A DNA stretch of 52,365 nt from Nonlabens dokdonensis (lineage in GTDB: Bacteria > Bacteroidota > Bacteroidia > Flavobacteriales > Flavobacteriaceae): positions 1 to 52,365 of the forward strand of contig NZ_MAAX01000117.1 in assembly GCF_002162835.1 (NCBI RefSeq), written 5' to 3'. The translations under genes and the position numbers were made by a program. The stretch's first letter is position 1; each line of letters begins with the position of its first letter. Shown here piece by piece: positions 1-10,140 of this stretch. Below the pieces are notes generated by a model that was not told the origin of the DNA, made no database searches, and worked only from the letters and a program-made list of their open reading frames with translations.

Positions 1-1
1 A

Positions 2-175
2 CCGCTTGCCCTTGCTTTAATTTTTGCAGTAGATAGGCCACTAGATATGTTACGTACCACTGTAAATGTTACCGGTGATGCTACTGTTGCATCTGTAGTG
101 GCAAAAAGTTTAGGGAAATTTGGTGAACCAAAAGTTAAAGAATGGGACGATCATTTCGACGAAGTGTCGTCTTAA
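2..175 (+). CDS. C-terminal fragment of a dicarboxylate/amino acid:cation symporter (DAACS family), truncated by the window edge
   Basis: Open frame from base 2 to TAA at 173-175: PLALALIFAVDRPLDMLRTTVNVTGDATVASVVAKSLGKFGEPKVKEWDDHFDEVSS. The D-x-x-LDMxRTxxNVxGD motif is typical of this family. Confidence 0.75.
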   Translation, partial: PLALALIFAVDRPLDMLRTTVNVTGDATVASVVAKSLGKFGEPKVKEWDDHFDEVSS

Positions 176-275
176 GAGATTGTTAAATACTTGTTGACGA
201 TATTTACAATTCGTTAAACTAATATCAGTAGATTTATAGAATCAAAAGTATATTTTTGATTTTAAACATTCTCTG

Positions 276-2489
276 ATGAATAAAATCTTTACTCTAATTA
301 TCTTACTATCAGGTTTTCTAATGACCTCTCAAGTAGGAATAGGTACTGCGTCTCCCGACCCTGCAGCAGCATTAGATATAAACTCTCAATTACCAGATGG
401 TACTTACGGAGGTTTAAAATTGCCTACCATGACTCTAGCAGATCGTGCTACGATCGCTACGCCGATTCCTGACGGCTTGATGATTTATATTCTGGATGGA
501 ACCACAAGATGCGTTCAAATATGGGATGCAACTCAAACTAGTTGGATAAATTGGTACTGTATGAACCAACTTCCAGTTGCTAGTTCCGTTAGTTTTTCTG
601 GAACTACTGATGTAGGAGAAACGCTTGCAGGTAGTTATACTTATACAGATGTTGAAAATGATGCTGAGTCAGGAACTACATTTCAATGGTATAGAGCTAC
701 TGATATTAGTGGAACAGGTAGTGCAGCTATTGCTGGCGCAACTTCTATTGATTATGTAACTACTATTGATGACGGAGATCAATTTGTGGCTTTAGGTGTA
801 ACTCCACAAGCGAGTAGTGGAGCAAGTCCTGGAGTAGAGGTGCTGTCTACTTATCAAGAAATATCTTTTTTACAGACACTTGTAGAATTTGATAGAGCCG
901 CTACCACTATTCCAGAAGGAACCTCTAGAACTATACCAATCTTGATTACCAATCCTAATCCATCAATCGCAACAACCGTAGACGTAGCGTTTGATTCTGG
1001 AAATACAAGCACGTTTGGTAGTTTAGGAACAGATTATACTATTGATAATGATGGTACTAATATAACTTCAATACCATTTACAGTTACCATACCAGCTGGA
1101 GATACTGCATATAATAATATTACTATCACAGTCCTTCAGGATAATGAAAATGCGATAGACGAAGTGCTCTATTTAGTACTTCAAAATGTGAGTGGTGGAT
1201 CCAGTGCGGCTTTAAGTGGTAATCAAGATGATCACATAGTTTATAGTGATGATGATGAATTTGCTACTGAGGTAGCATTTATTGCTACCGCATCAAGTGT
1301 TGAAGAGCCACTTACTCCTGGTAATTCCAGCACAATTGATGTAGCCATAACTAACCCATCAACTGTGACAGCTACAACAGTTCAAGTAACGTTGAACGCA
1401 AGTAGCACAGTAGAAACAGGTGATTATACGATTAATTATGATGGTTCTCCTGTAACGTTTCCATTCACGGTTACCTTTCTTGCCGGACAAACGGCAAATG
1501 AAAGTTTTACCATTACTTCTTTAAATGATCCCGATGCAAGTGACGAGTTATTAAATATAGAGTTAACATCTCCAGCAGGAGGAATAGCAACAGCTATATT
1601 AGGTACCAATGACTCACACGATTTGACAATAAATGATGACGATGTTGCTACAGTGGTTGAGTTTGCAACTTCAACTTTTAGTATTAATGAAGATGATATT
1701 GATACCATAACAATTAATTTAAATAACCCTTCAGCAACGGTTGCAACTACTGTAGAAGTTGCTATAGGAGCAAGTAGTACCGTAGCAGGTGCTGGAGTTG
1801 ATTTTGATATCGACTATGCGAGCACGACAATAGCGAGTTATCCTTTTACCGTCACTTTTCCAGCAGGTGTTACGAGTCAGACGATAGATTTATATGCATA
1901 TGATGATATGAATACAGCAAACGAAACGTTAATCTTAAATCTACAGAATGTCTCTGGTGGTTTTCTTGCACAATTGGGTACTAATGTAACTAACACGGTA
2001 ACTATTAATGATGATGATGCGCCATTAACTTATGTTCAAGATTTTGATGGAAATAATACATGGACATATACTTTATCTACACCTTTATGTACTAATTCCC
2101 CTGATACATGGGATATTGTTTCTTCACCATTTTCAGGAATTACCATGACAAATAATTTTTTTGGAGTTCGTGATTTAAATGGTAATTGCGGTTCGGCAAC
2201 TGGCGAAACAATTACTTTTGGAACAGTTTCTATCGGAACACAAACACAAATAAGTTTTGATTATGAAGTAATAGGGTTCGACAACGGCGATGACGTAGAA
2301 TATACTGTGATATTCGATGGAGTACCTCAAACTACAGTTGTATTAATAAATGGATCTTCTAATTTAAATGCATCGGGAACCGTAAACATCCCTATTCCTA
2401 TGGGAACAAATAACGTTAGTTTAGAACTATTTGTAACTCAAAACGGAGATGGTGATATAGGAGGATTTGACAACTTTATAATTCAATAA
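276..2489 (+). CDS. Secreted protein with several Calx-beta-like domains
   Basis: ORF track; signal peptide; repeated TVEVAI..SSTV..DY.I......PFTVTFPAG.T...I.. and N.TVTINDDD units. Confidence 0.7.
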   Translation: MNKIFTLIILLSGFLMTSQVGIGTASPDPAAALDINSQLPDGTYGGLKLPTMTLADRATIATPIPDGLMIYILDGTTRCVQIWDATQTSWINWYCMNQLPVASSVSFSGTTDVGETLAGSYTYTDVENDAESGTTFQWYRATDISGTGSAAIAGATSIDYVTTIDDGDQFVALGVTPQASSGASPGVEVLSTYQEISFLQTLVEFDRAATTIPEGTSRTIPILITNPNPSIATTVDVAFDSGNTSTFGSLGTDYTIDNDGTNITSIPFTVTIPAGDTAYNNITITVLQDNENAIDEVLYLVLQNVSGGSSAALSGNQDDHIVYSDDDEFATEVAFIATASSVEEPLTPGNSSTIDVAITNPSTVTATTVQVTLNASSTVETGDYTINYDGSPVTFPFTVTFLAGQTANESFTITSLNDPDASDELLNIELTSPAGGIATAILGTNDSHDLTINDDDVATVVEFATSTFSINEDDIDTITINLNNPSATVATTVEVAIGASSTVAGAGVDFDIDYASTTIASYPFTVTFPAGVTSQTIDLYAYDDMNTANETLILNLQNVSGGFLAQLGTNVTNTVTINDDDAPLTYVQDFDGNNTWTYTLSTPLCTNSPDTWDIVSSPFSGITMTNNFFGVRDLNGNCGSATGETITFGTVSIGTQTQISFDYEVIGFDNGDDVEYTVIFDGVPQTTVVLINGSSNLNASGTVNIPIPMGTNNVSLELFVTQNGDGDIGGFDNFIIQ

Positions 2490-2490
2490 A

Positions 2491-3369
2491 ATGAAGATAA
2501 CAGTTACTTTTTTATTGTTGATAAGTTTGACAATCAATGCCCAAGTAGGTATCAATACTAACGATCCTAACGTTGCGGCTGCTTTAGATATAAATGCTCA
2601 AAGTACCATTAATTATGGAGGATTATCCATTCCTGTGGTTACAGAAGCACAACGTAGTACTGTTATCGTTACTCCAGCGAGTGAGGGAACCATGCTATTC
2701 GTAACTTATTCAAGTGGTGATCGCTGCTTAGAAATTTATGATGGAATACAGAATACCTGGCAAAAGATCAATTGTCTAACTTTAGCTCCTGTAGTATTAT
2801 ATTCAGAGGATTTTGAAAGTTATTCAACAGGCACAGGAATTAATGGATCTGGAAATTCTGGAGACTATCCTGCCTCTGTTACCCAATGGACTCTGAATGA
2901 TGTGAATGGTACACTAGCCTCTTCAGATTACGTGGAAACAAGGTCTGGAGAATTAGAAATTAATGATACTAATGGACCTATAGAATTTGATACGCAATCT
3001 ATAAATATAAGTGGTTATAGTAATATATCTTTTAGCATTGATTTAAGTGGTATAGGAGAGTTAGAATATAATCCATCGCTTCACAGTTCAGATGACACTA
3101 ATGCGGTAAATGATTATATGGATGTTTCTTATTCTATCGATGGAGGCGCTTTTACCACAATTACAGATTTTAATGGTAATGGTACAACACATCATACATT
3201 AATCCCTTATTATGTAAGTGGTAATTCTGGGAGTGCTCCATTTTTTCCAGATGATACAGTTACACAGACAGGTTTAAGTGGATCTACACTCATTATAAAA
3301 GTGCGTTTTCAGAACTGGTCTGGTAATGAATACTTTTATATTGATAATATTATAGTTACAGGGAATTAA
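2491..3369 (+). CDS. Secreted protein sharing its N-terminal domain with the upstream gene
   Basis: Starts 1 nt after the upstream stop codon; shared N-terminus QVGIxTxxPxxAAALDINxQ...YGGL..P....A.R. Confidence 0.6.
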   Translation: MKITVTFLLLISLTINAQVGINTNDPNVAAALDINAQSTINYGGLSIPVVTEAQRSTVIVTPASEGTMLFVTYSSGDRCLEIYDGIQNTWQKINCLTLAPVVLYSEDFESYSTGTGINGSGNSGDYPASVTQWTLNDVNGTLASSDYVETRSGELEINDTNGPIEFDTQSINISGYSNISFSIDLSGIGELEYNPSLHSSDDTNAVNDYMDVSYSIDGGAFTTITDFNGNGTTHHTLIPYYVSGNSGSAPFFPDDTVTQTGLSGSTLIIKVRFQNWSGNEYFYIDNIIVTGN

Positions 3370-3486
3370 CTTTTCTATTTATTTGCTAAAACCTCTGTTA
3401 AAAAAGCCTTATTATTCTATAACTACTCTGGTATCTATCATATTTTCTTCTTAGTTTGCGTACTTAATCAACCAAAAAATTAAGAG

Positions 3487-4518
3487 ATGAACATTTGTTT
3501 TATCATGTATCCATGGGAAGAAATCAAGGCAGAAACTGATTCTACCTTAACCATAATTCATGAGTGTATTAAACGTGGTCATAAAGTGGCTATAGCTACA
3601 CCTGCAAATCTTACCATAAGAAATAGTATTGCCTATGCTTTTTCTAAAGTGATTAAGAAAATGGATAAAGTACCAGCTCAAATGAAATCTTTCTATAAGC
3701 AAGCCCAGCTCAAAGAGAAGATGCTACCGCTAGCTGGTTTTGATATAATCATGATGAGAGCAAATCCACCATTAGATCCTATTGCGCTTAATTTTTTAGA
3801 TTCTGTAAAAGATGATGTGTTTATCGTAAATGATATTGAAGGATTAAGAGAAGCAAATAATAAATTATATACGGCTTGTTTTGATGATCCTAACAATGAG
3901 ATTATTCCTGCAACCCATGTTTCTAAAAATAAGCAATATCTTAAAAGCGTCATTAAAGAAAATCCACGAGATAAAATGATCATGAAACCATTGAACGGTT
4001 ATGGTGGTAGCGGTGTTATCATGATAGAAAAAACTGCAATGGGCAATGTAAATTCCTTGCTTGATTTTTACATTGATAATAAAGACGGTTCTACAAATTA
4101 TGTAATTTTACAAGATTACATAGAAGGAGCAGATAAAGGTGACTCTCGTATATTATTATTAAATGGAGAACCTATAGGAGCTGTACGACGAGTACCTGGA
4201 GATGAGGATCATAGATCTAATATTAGTGCAGGAGGAACTTTCCAGCGTCATCAACTTACAAAAGCAGAAAAAAACCTTTGTAAAAAAATAGGCCCAAAGC
4301 TAATTAAGGATGGATTATACTTTGTGGGAATAGATGTGATTAATGGCATGCTGGTAGAGGTTAATGTAATGTCACCAGGAGGCATTGTACAAATTAACAA
4401 GGCATCTAAAGTTAAAATCCAATCTAAAATTATAGATTATTTTGAGAATGTCGTTCAAGATCGTATCAAGTCATTAGAACGTCGCAATAAACTTAAAAGT
4501 ACCATAGTAGATGCTTAA
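3487..4518 (+). CDS. ATP-grasp protein, glutathione synthetase-like
   Basis: MKPLNGYGGSGVIMIEK, LQDYIEGADKGDSRILLLNGEPIGAVRR and VEVNVMSPGGI motifs. Confidence 0.8.
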   Translation: MNICFIMYPWEEIKAETDSTLTIIHECIKRGHKVAIATPANLTIRNSIAYAFSKVIKKMDKVPAQMKSFYKQAQLKEKMLPLAGFDIIMMRANPPLDPIALNFLDSVKDDVFIVNDIEGLREANNKLYTACFDDPNNEIIPATHVSKNKQYLKSVIKENPRDKMIMKPLNGYGGSGVIMIEKTAMGNVNSLLDFYIDNKDGSTNYVILQDYIEGADKGDSRILLLNGEPIGAVRRVPGDEDHRSNISAGGTFQRHQLTKAEKNLCKKIGPKLIKDGLYFVGIDVINGMLVEVNVMSPGGIVQINKASKVKIQSKIIDYFENVVQDRIKSLERRNKLKSTIVDA

Positions 4519-5341
4519 ATTGTCCATTTTAGAAATCATTGAACGCATTGAGAGAGAAGAAGCGTTTCATGCGGTAGTGGAGGATTATTCCTTTTCCATA
4601 AAAATAGATGATTATGTTCCATATGCTTGTGCAGCGATACATAATGGCCATCATTTCCCTAAAGATCTTTGGGAGAACTGTCATCACACAGAGCATGAAA
4701 GATGGTATGAAGAAGACCCATGCACTGGACAAATGATTTCAGGATTACCTATCACTTTAATTGCGCACGATAGTAGGTTTGAATACGATTTAAACAGACA
4801 CCCTAAAACTGCCTTATATGATACTGCTTGGGGTAAAAAATTGTGGAAAGTACCACTAACTGAAAAACAAAAGGTAAGGGCATTAACTAAACATGAAAAT
4901 TTTTATAAAGTAGTACTAACTTTACTGGTAAAGTTAGAAGAACTTTTTGGCAGTTGTGTTTTCTACGATTTACACTCATACAATTGGAAACGATGGGATC
5001 GCGAGGTACCAGTTTTTAATATAGGAACTTCTAATGTAGATAATGACAAGTTTAGTGTAGCCATAAAACAATGGCAGGAAATCCTTAACGATATGCCATT
5101 ACCCATTGATCAAAAAGTAGCTTGTTCTATCAACGATGTTTTTCAAGGAAATGGTTTCTTCTTAAAGTACGTTACTTCTAATTCACTAAATACACTAGTT
5201 CTTGCAACAGAAGTTTCCAAGATCTATTGCGACGAGTTAACAGGTAGAATTTATCCAGAAGTTGTTCATTCTATAGAAGACATGTTCCGCTATTATATAA
5301 AAGCTCATGCTCATCGCTTTTATGACAGACATGATGCCTAA
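4511..5341 (+). CDS. N-formylglutamate amidohydrolase-like protein
   Basis: NGHHFP, TLIAHDSRFEYDLNR and FYDLHSYNWKR motifs; overlaps the upstream gene by 8 nt. Confidence 0.7.
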   Translation: MLKLSILEIIERIEREEAFHAVVEDYSFSIKIDDYVPYACAAIHNGHHFPKDLWENCHHTEHERWYEEDPCTGQMISGLPITLIAHDSRFEYDLNRHPKTALYDTAWGKKLWKVPLTEKQKVRALTKHENFYKVVLTLLVKLEELFGSCVFYDLHSYNWKRWDREVPVFNIGTSNVDNDKFSVAIKQWQEILNDMPLPIDQKVACSINDVFQGNGFFLKYVTSNSLNTLVLATEVSKIYCDELTGRIYPEVVHSIEDMFRYYIKAHAHRFYDRHDA

Positions 5342-6509
5342 AAATTCTCCTGACATAGATCTATCAAAATTTCAAGATGTTCTTGATATAGATGCAAATA
5401 TTCATCGCATTGTAAAAAATCTCGAATTACTTGCCTATATCAATCCGCTTAATATCTCACAGGAACGTAAAGAGTTTTTCAAATCTAAATATATACACGA
5501 GCCCCAATTTAAATATCGTAAACTTAAATTCAAGCCTTACAAGTTGCATCGCATGTTCTTTAGTCAGCGACTAGAACGCATTGAAGATGATGATATACGG
5601 TCGTTATATAAGGATATCATCTATACATACAGTGGTCTCGTGCAGTGTATTGAGACCATACGTGAGCCTAGCAGTAAATTCTACTTTAATAGTTTACGCT
5701 TTTTTGGTACACCAACAGAAAAAATGGTAGAAAATGCTAAGTTCATATTACATTTTAAAGATGAGCCGCTTACAGAAATCAAACACCAGGCTGTTTTAAG
5801 TACTGAAGAGGCAGAGGCTTTTTTCATAAAGTATAGAGAACTGTATGACTTTGACTTTGATATAAAAACAAGTAGTGCAATGAGTGCTGCGGCTATGGTT
5901 TCAAATAAAGACAAGTCGCTTATTCTTAAAAAAGGACATTTATACTCTCAACACGAGCTTAATGTGCTGGCTCATCATGAAATAGGTGTACACCTTGTCA
6001 CAACATTTAATGCTATCGAGCAACCTCTCAAAATCTTTAGCAATGGTTTTCCTAATAATGTAGAAACTCAGGAAGGTCTTGCAGTGATGTCAGAATATAT
6101 GAGTGGTAATCTGACCCTTAGTCGTTTAAAAGAACTTGCTTATAGAGTCATAGCAACAGATTCTCTAATTAAAGGATATTCATTTGCAGACACCTTTGAT
6201 TTGATACATGGTCAGTACAAACTTGATAGAGATCGAGCTTTTAATATAACCCTTCGTACACATCGTGGCGGTGGTTTTACTAAAGACGCATTATACCTTT
6301 CTGGCTTGAAAAAGGTATATGATTTACACAAGTCTAATACTTCATTTGACAATATGATATTAGGAAAATGCTCTTTAGAGTATAATAATATCATAGAAAA
6401 AATGAAAGAATTACGACTGGTATCACCAGCAACCCATCATGCAAAAAGCTTTGATGCTCAACTTAATAATAATCCGACTATAGACTTTATACTCGGTCAC
6501 TTAAAATAG
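5307..6509 (+). CDS. QEGLA-motif (DUF1704/MATCAP-like) putative metallopeptidase
   Basis: HHEIGVHL and ETQEGLAVMSEYM motifs. The true start may be one of the downstream ATGs near 5322-5331. Confidence 0.8.
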   Translation: MLIAFMTDMMPKNSPDIDLSKFQDVLDIDANIHRIVKNLELLAYINPLNISQERKEFFKSKYIHEPQFKYRKLKFKPYKLHRMFFSQRLERIEDDDIRSLYKDIIYTYSGLVQCIETIREPSSKFYFNSLRFFGTPTEKMVENAKFILHFKDEPLTEIKHQAVLSTEEAEAFFIKYRELYDFDFDIKTSSAMSAAAMVSNKDKSLILKKGHLYSQHELNVLAHHEIGVHLVTTFNAIEQPLKIFSNGFPNNVETQEGLAVMSEYMSGNLTLSRLKELAYRVIATDSLIKGYSFADTFDLIHGQYKLDRDRAFNITLRTHRGGGFTKDALYLSGLKKVYDLHKSNTSFDNMILGKCSLEYNNIIEKMKELRLVSPATHHAKSFDAQLNNNPTIDFILGHLK

Positions 6510-6530
6510 TGAAGTTATTGGTGGAGATTC

Positions 6531-6546
6531 CGCTTTCGCGAAAGCG
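6531..6546. repeat. Palindromic repeat CGCTTTCGCGAAAGCG, perfect
   Basis: Read directly; between convergent genes. Confidence 0.97.
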
Positions 6547-6564
6547 AGATCAAAATGATCACTT

Positions 6565-8397
6565 CTATAGTTTATAAATTTTATGAGTGGACGATTTTCC
6601 ATATAGGTTGACACTTTTTAATATATACAAGCCATTTGATAATTGAGATAAGTCTACCTCGTTTAATCCTGATGATAATCTATCGTACCTTAATAGCTTA
6701 CCACTTAAATCAAATAGAGAATAGCTAGTGTCATGTAGTGTATTTATAGTTATGTAATTTGTTACTGGGTTAGGATATAACGCCACAATACCTTCAGTAG
6801 GTCGATCATTTATTGATAAAGGATCATAAATGACCGTATTATAGGTATTAGTTGTGATAGGTAAGTTATAATCAAAGAAAATGTTTGCAGTAGCTTCAAA
6901 ATCATCGCCTACTGATGCAGTGGTACTTGATTTGATTCTATAGAAAATCCATCCATGACTTGCTGGTTCATTTGTTGTGCTATCTTCTAGATTGATATTA
7001 TTAAAAGTATAGGTAAGTTCATTTCCATTGATAATTGATGTTGTATATGCGTGTGATGCGGTTAATGGCTCAAACGTGCTCCAGTCTAATTCTGAGTCTA
7101 ATACAGTTTTAACAATTATATTTACTGCAGATGCAGTGCCCGTATTTTGAAAACGGATTCTATAAGTTAATTCATCACCTACTTGGGCAGGCGTGATTTG
7201 ATCACCTTGTATACACAAAACATCATTTGGGTCATATGCATTTACTACCGGTTGACTCAAATTAATATTATTATTAGTAGGATCAAAATCTACAGCTGGT
7301 GTGATGTTTCCAGTAAAATTTAATATTTCGCCTGAATTAACAGTAGGCGGCGTAAAAATATTAAATGACATCGTGATGCTTCTTATTTCCAATGGCGTTA
7401 GATTGCTATAAGTCCAGGTAATGGAATTACTTGTTACACTGGATGGAGTTATGGAGGCTGATAGGAAAGTCATTTTAGTCGCATCAAAGTTTAATACTAT
7501 AGATTCATTGCCAGTGGTAACATTCCCATGATTCATATAAATAAGTTCATAGTCTGCATTAAATCCTGGTCTAGCTAGTGTCTGGCTTACTAATTGAGCG
7601 CTCACATCTATACCAGTCGTATTGCTCGTAAGACAAAAATCATTGTTTAAATACGAATTTGTTGTAGAGTCTATAGTTAGATTAATAGAGCTTGGAATAG
7701 CAATTAGATTACCATTATTTACTGGTTCAATTAAAAAATTGCCAGTTATATTGGGCAAAAGAAAAGTATAATTACCATTGATTGTTGATGTAAAGTAACT
7801 TGAATTATCGCTCAGGTTAGTAATTTTCATAGGAAAATTATTCAACATATTAGGGTTAGAGCAGCTGGTTGCGTTAATAGAACCACTCACTATTTTGGGA
7901 TTATAAACTTCTAAACGAGCACCAGCTAAAAAGAACTGACTGCTAGGTATTGTGATTCTAAGCTGATAGTTGCCTGCGGTAACGTTCGAAAAAATCAAGG
8001 TGCTATTTTTAGGATTAGGCCAGTCTGTACATGTTCCGGCTATGGTATTAATGGTAGTTGCGCTAATCGAAGTTGAATTAGAATCGATCAATTCAAAAGT
8101 GCCTGCGTTACCTGTAAAAATTAATCCGTATTCTAGCTCTAGTTCATAAAAACCACTTGCCCCTAAACTAAAAACAGGAGAAGTGATCGTTGCATTAGGA
8201 TTACCTAAATTATCTACAAACAATGCCTTACAACCACCATTGAACCATGATGCAGTTACCGTATTAGGCGCAATAGTCCAGTTCATTACATCTGCAGCAG
8301 TGCTAAAAGAACTAGATGGAATAGGCACATTCTGACCATAAGAACAAGGCACAAAAAGAATGCATATAAAACTGATTAGGAGTAAAGTGTTTTTCAT
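6565..8397 (-). CDS. Secreted protein with DUF11-like repeats and a T9SS type A sorting domain
   Basis: Signal peptide; C-terminal VALYPNPVTNYITINTL...LFDLSGKLL...LSNGLYILK. Confidence 0.8.
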   Translation of the reverse strand: MKNTLLLISFICILFVPCSYGQNVPIPSSSFSTAADVMNWTIAPNTVTASWFNGGCKALFVDNLGNPNATITSPVFSLGASGFYELELEYGLIFTGNAGTFELIDSNSTSISATTINTIAGTCTDWPNPKNSTLIFSNVTAGNYQLRITIPSSQFFLAGARLEVYNPKIVSGSINATSCSNPNMLNNFPMKITNLSDNSSYFTSTINGNYTFLLPNITGNFLIEPVNNGNLIAIPSSINLTIDSTTNSYLNNDFCLTSNTTGIDVSAQLVSQTLARPGFNADYELIYMNHGNVTTGNESIVLNFDATKMTFLSASITPSSVTSNSITWTYSNLTPLEIRSITMSFNIFTPPTVNSGEILNFTGNITPAVDFDPTNNNINLSQPVVNAYDPNDVLCIQGDQITPAQVGDELTYRIRFQNTGTASAVNIIVKTVLDSELDWSTFEPLTASHAYTTSIINGNELTYTFNNINLEDSTTNEPASHGWIFYRIKSSTTASVGDDFEATANIFFDYNLPITTNTYNTVIYDPLSINDRPTEGIVALYPNPVTNYITINTLHDTSYSLFDLSGKLLRYDRLSSGLNEVDLSQLSNGLYILKSVNLYGKSSTHKIYKL

Positions 8398-8615
8398 AAT
8401 TATCTATTTTTAAGTAGATTAAACTTAATACTCGAAACTAGTCTTTTAAGCTTCTTGATACCACTTAGAAATGTTGAATAGTGGACTTGAATAGATTAAA
8501 CAAGGAGATCGTACAATAAAGTGTCATTGCAAGCCTTTTTAAATTAAAGCAGGCTTATTTATGAGCTTTATTGTAAATGACAAGATCTAAGGCTGTTGTT
8601 AGATTGAATTATTAT

Positions 8616-8631
8616 CGCTTTCGCGAAAGCG
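8616..8631. repeat. Palindromic repeat CGCTTTCGCGAAAGCG, perfect
   Basis: Read directly; upstream of the small-peptide operon. Confidence 0.97.
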
Positions 8632-8943
8632 AAATCACCATTTATATTACAACCTTATCTATAAGATCTATGATTAAATAAGCCTTAAGAAGTCCAGCAT
8701 GTCGGAATAACGACAACGGTACTAGCGCATATTCTTTTGGTTTTTTTAATGAAATGTCTGTTTTTACCCAAATTTAAATTCTAGTATTTATACTGTTTTA
8801 AACCATTGATTATCAGTATACATTTAACATGTATTTAAAAACGATCCATCGATTGAGTAGCTACATTTTTTTTTAAATACAATAGGTGGAATCCGAAAAG
8901 CCTAAATTTTTCAATAGAGTAGGAGAACCAAAATACTTTTATT

Positions 8944-9123
8944 ATGAGTAGTGAAATTAAAATGAACAAAGCAGAGATTTTATCTCAATTAAAAAAAGAA
9001 GGCGTAACAAACCTAGACGAGTTTGCAGATATGCTTATCAAAAAAACACATAAAGATGGTGATGAAAATAAACCTATTGTTATGGCAGCAATAGTTTATC
9101 AGCACGGTTTCGTATCGCACTAG
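8944..9123 (+). CDS. Small peptide (59 aa), candidate RiPP-type precursor
   Basis: ATG at 8944, TAG at 9121-9123: MSSEIKMNKAEILSQLKKEGVTNLDEFADMLIKKTHKDGDENKPIVMAAIVYQHGFVSH. Charged, helical leader-like N-terminus and short hydrophobic tail; missing from the ORF track, probably because of its length. Confidence 0.7.
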   Translation: MSSEIKMNKAEILSQLKKEGVTNLDEFADMLIKKTHKDGDENKPIVMAAIVYQHGFVSH

Positions 9124-9189
9124 ATATATCAAACAGGTTGTAGCTTTTCTAGGTACAACCTGTTTTATTTAATAATTAAAACTTACTCT

Positions 9190-10140
9190 ATGAATGCCTT
9201 ATTAAATATGAAAGATCAGCAATTAATGCTAGACGGTATTTTAAACTGGTTACATACTAATATTTCACATTTTTGCACACCTGATGAAAAGCAATATGTA
9301 GGGATACATCCAGAAGAAATAAAGCCTGACATTACTAGAAAAGCATTCACTGAATTAGGACTTGCAATACGATTTGCACAAAAATCAAAAAAGGTAAGTA
9401 ACCATCCTATCTTCATAGAAATAAAGGATAAGTGGATCAAAAATATTAAGGATAGCTCATTTTTTTTTGATACAAAAAGAAGGTTGAGACTATTTCCACA
9501 TAGAACACTAGCCTATGCAACGCTTAAATCTTTAGGCATCAATTATGAAGAAGTAAAGTATGATCTAGAAACTGTAATGAGCAGAAATTACATGGATAGA
9601 GTAGAGCGTAGCGCTTGGGATAAACTGGATATGAAATATTATACAGAAATTGCTCAGTTACCTAATGAATATCCTAGTTACCAAAGATTATTTCATGATT
9701 CAATTCTAGAAAATTTACCTAGTCATTCTTATGCACAAAATTTAGATTTTTATGGTTTAACGCATTTAGTATTTCATCTATCTAATTTTTCTGAAAATGA
9801 TATGAAATTAATTACAAAAGAAAAGTTTGATCAAATACAAGAGTATATAGACGCAACTCTTTCTTTGTGTTTAATAGAGCAAGATTGGGATTTAGTTCAA
9901 GAACTATTGATCAATCAATATTGTATGAGAAAGACCTTTACAGAATTAGATATTTTTTCAGCAAACGCCATTAAAGACATACAGCAACCACAGGGCTTCA
10001 TTCCTGGAAGACACTGGGTAAAAAATCAACATAAAGAGGACTACTCCAGTAAAGAACAACACAGTTTTGAAGATGTCTATCACCCAACAATTTTGGGGCT
10101 GTTTTTATTAATCCTTGAATTAAAAGATACTAATGAATAG
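9190..10140 (+). CDS. Helical protein of unknown function, possibly DUF6895-like / alpha-toroid
   Basis: Starts 66 nt after the small peptide; IQQPQGFIPGRHW resembles a QW-type toroid motif; HPTILGLFLL near the C-terminus. Family assignment is tentative. Confidence 0.55.
   Translation: MNALLNMKDQQLMLDGILNWLHTNISHFCTPDEKQYVGIHPEEIKPDITRKAFTELGLAIRFAQKSKKVSNHPIFIEIKDKWIKNIKDSSFFFDTKRRLRLFPHRTLAYATLKSLGINYEEVKYDLETVMSRNYMDRVERSAWDKLDMKYYTEIAQLPNEYPSYQRLFHDSILENLPSHSYAQNLDFYGLTHLVFHLSNFSENDMKLITKEKFDQIQEYIDATLSLCLIEQDWDLVQELLINQYCMRKTFTELDIFSANAIKDIQQPQGFIPGRHWVKNQHKEDYSSKEQHSFEDVYHPTILGLFLLILELKDTNE

Noticed and set aside
1436-1708. Minus-strand ORF within the Calx-beta protein gene
   Set aside because: Antisense to the repeat domains; no independent support.
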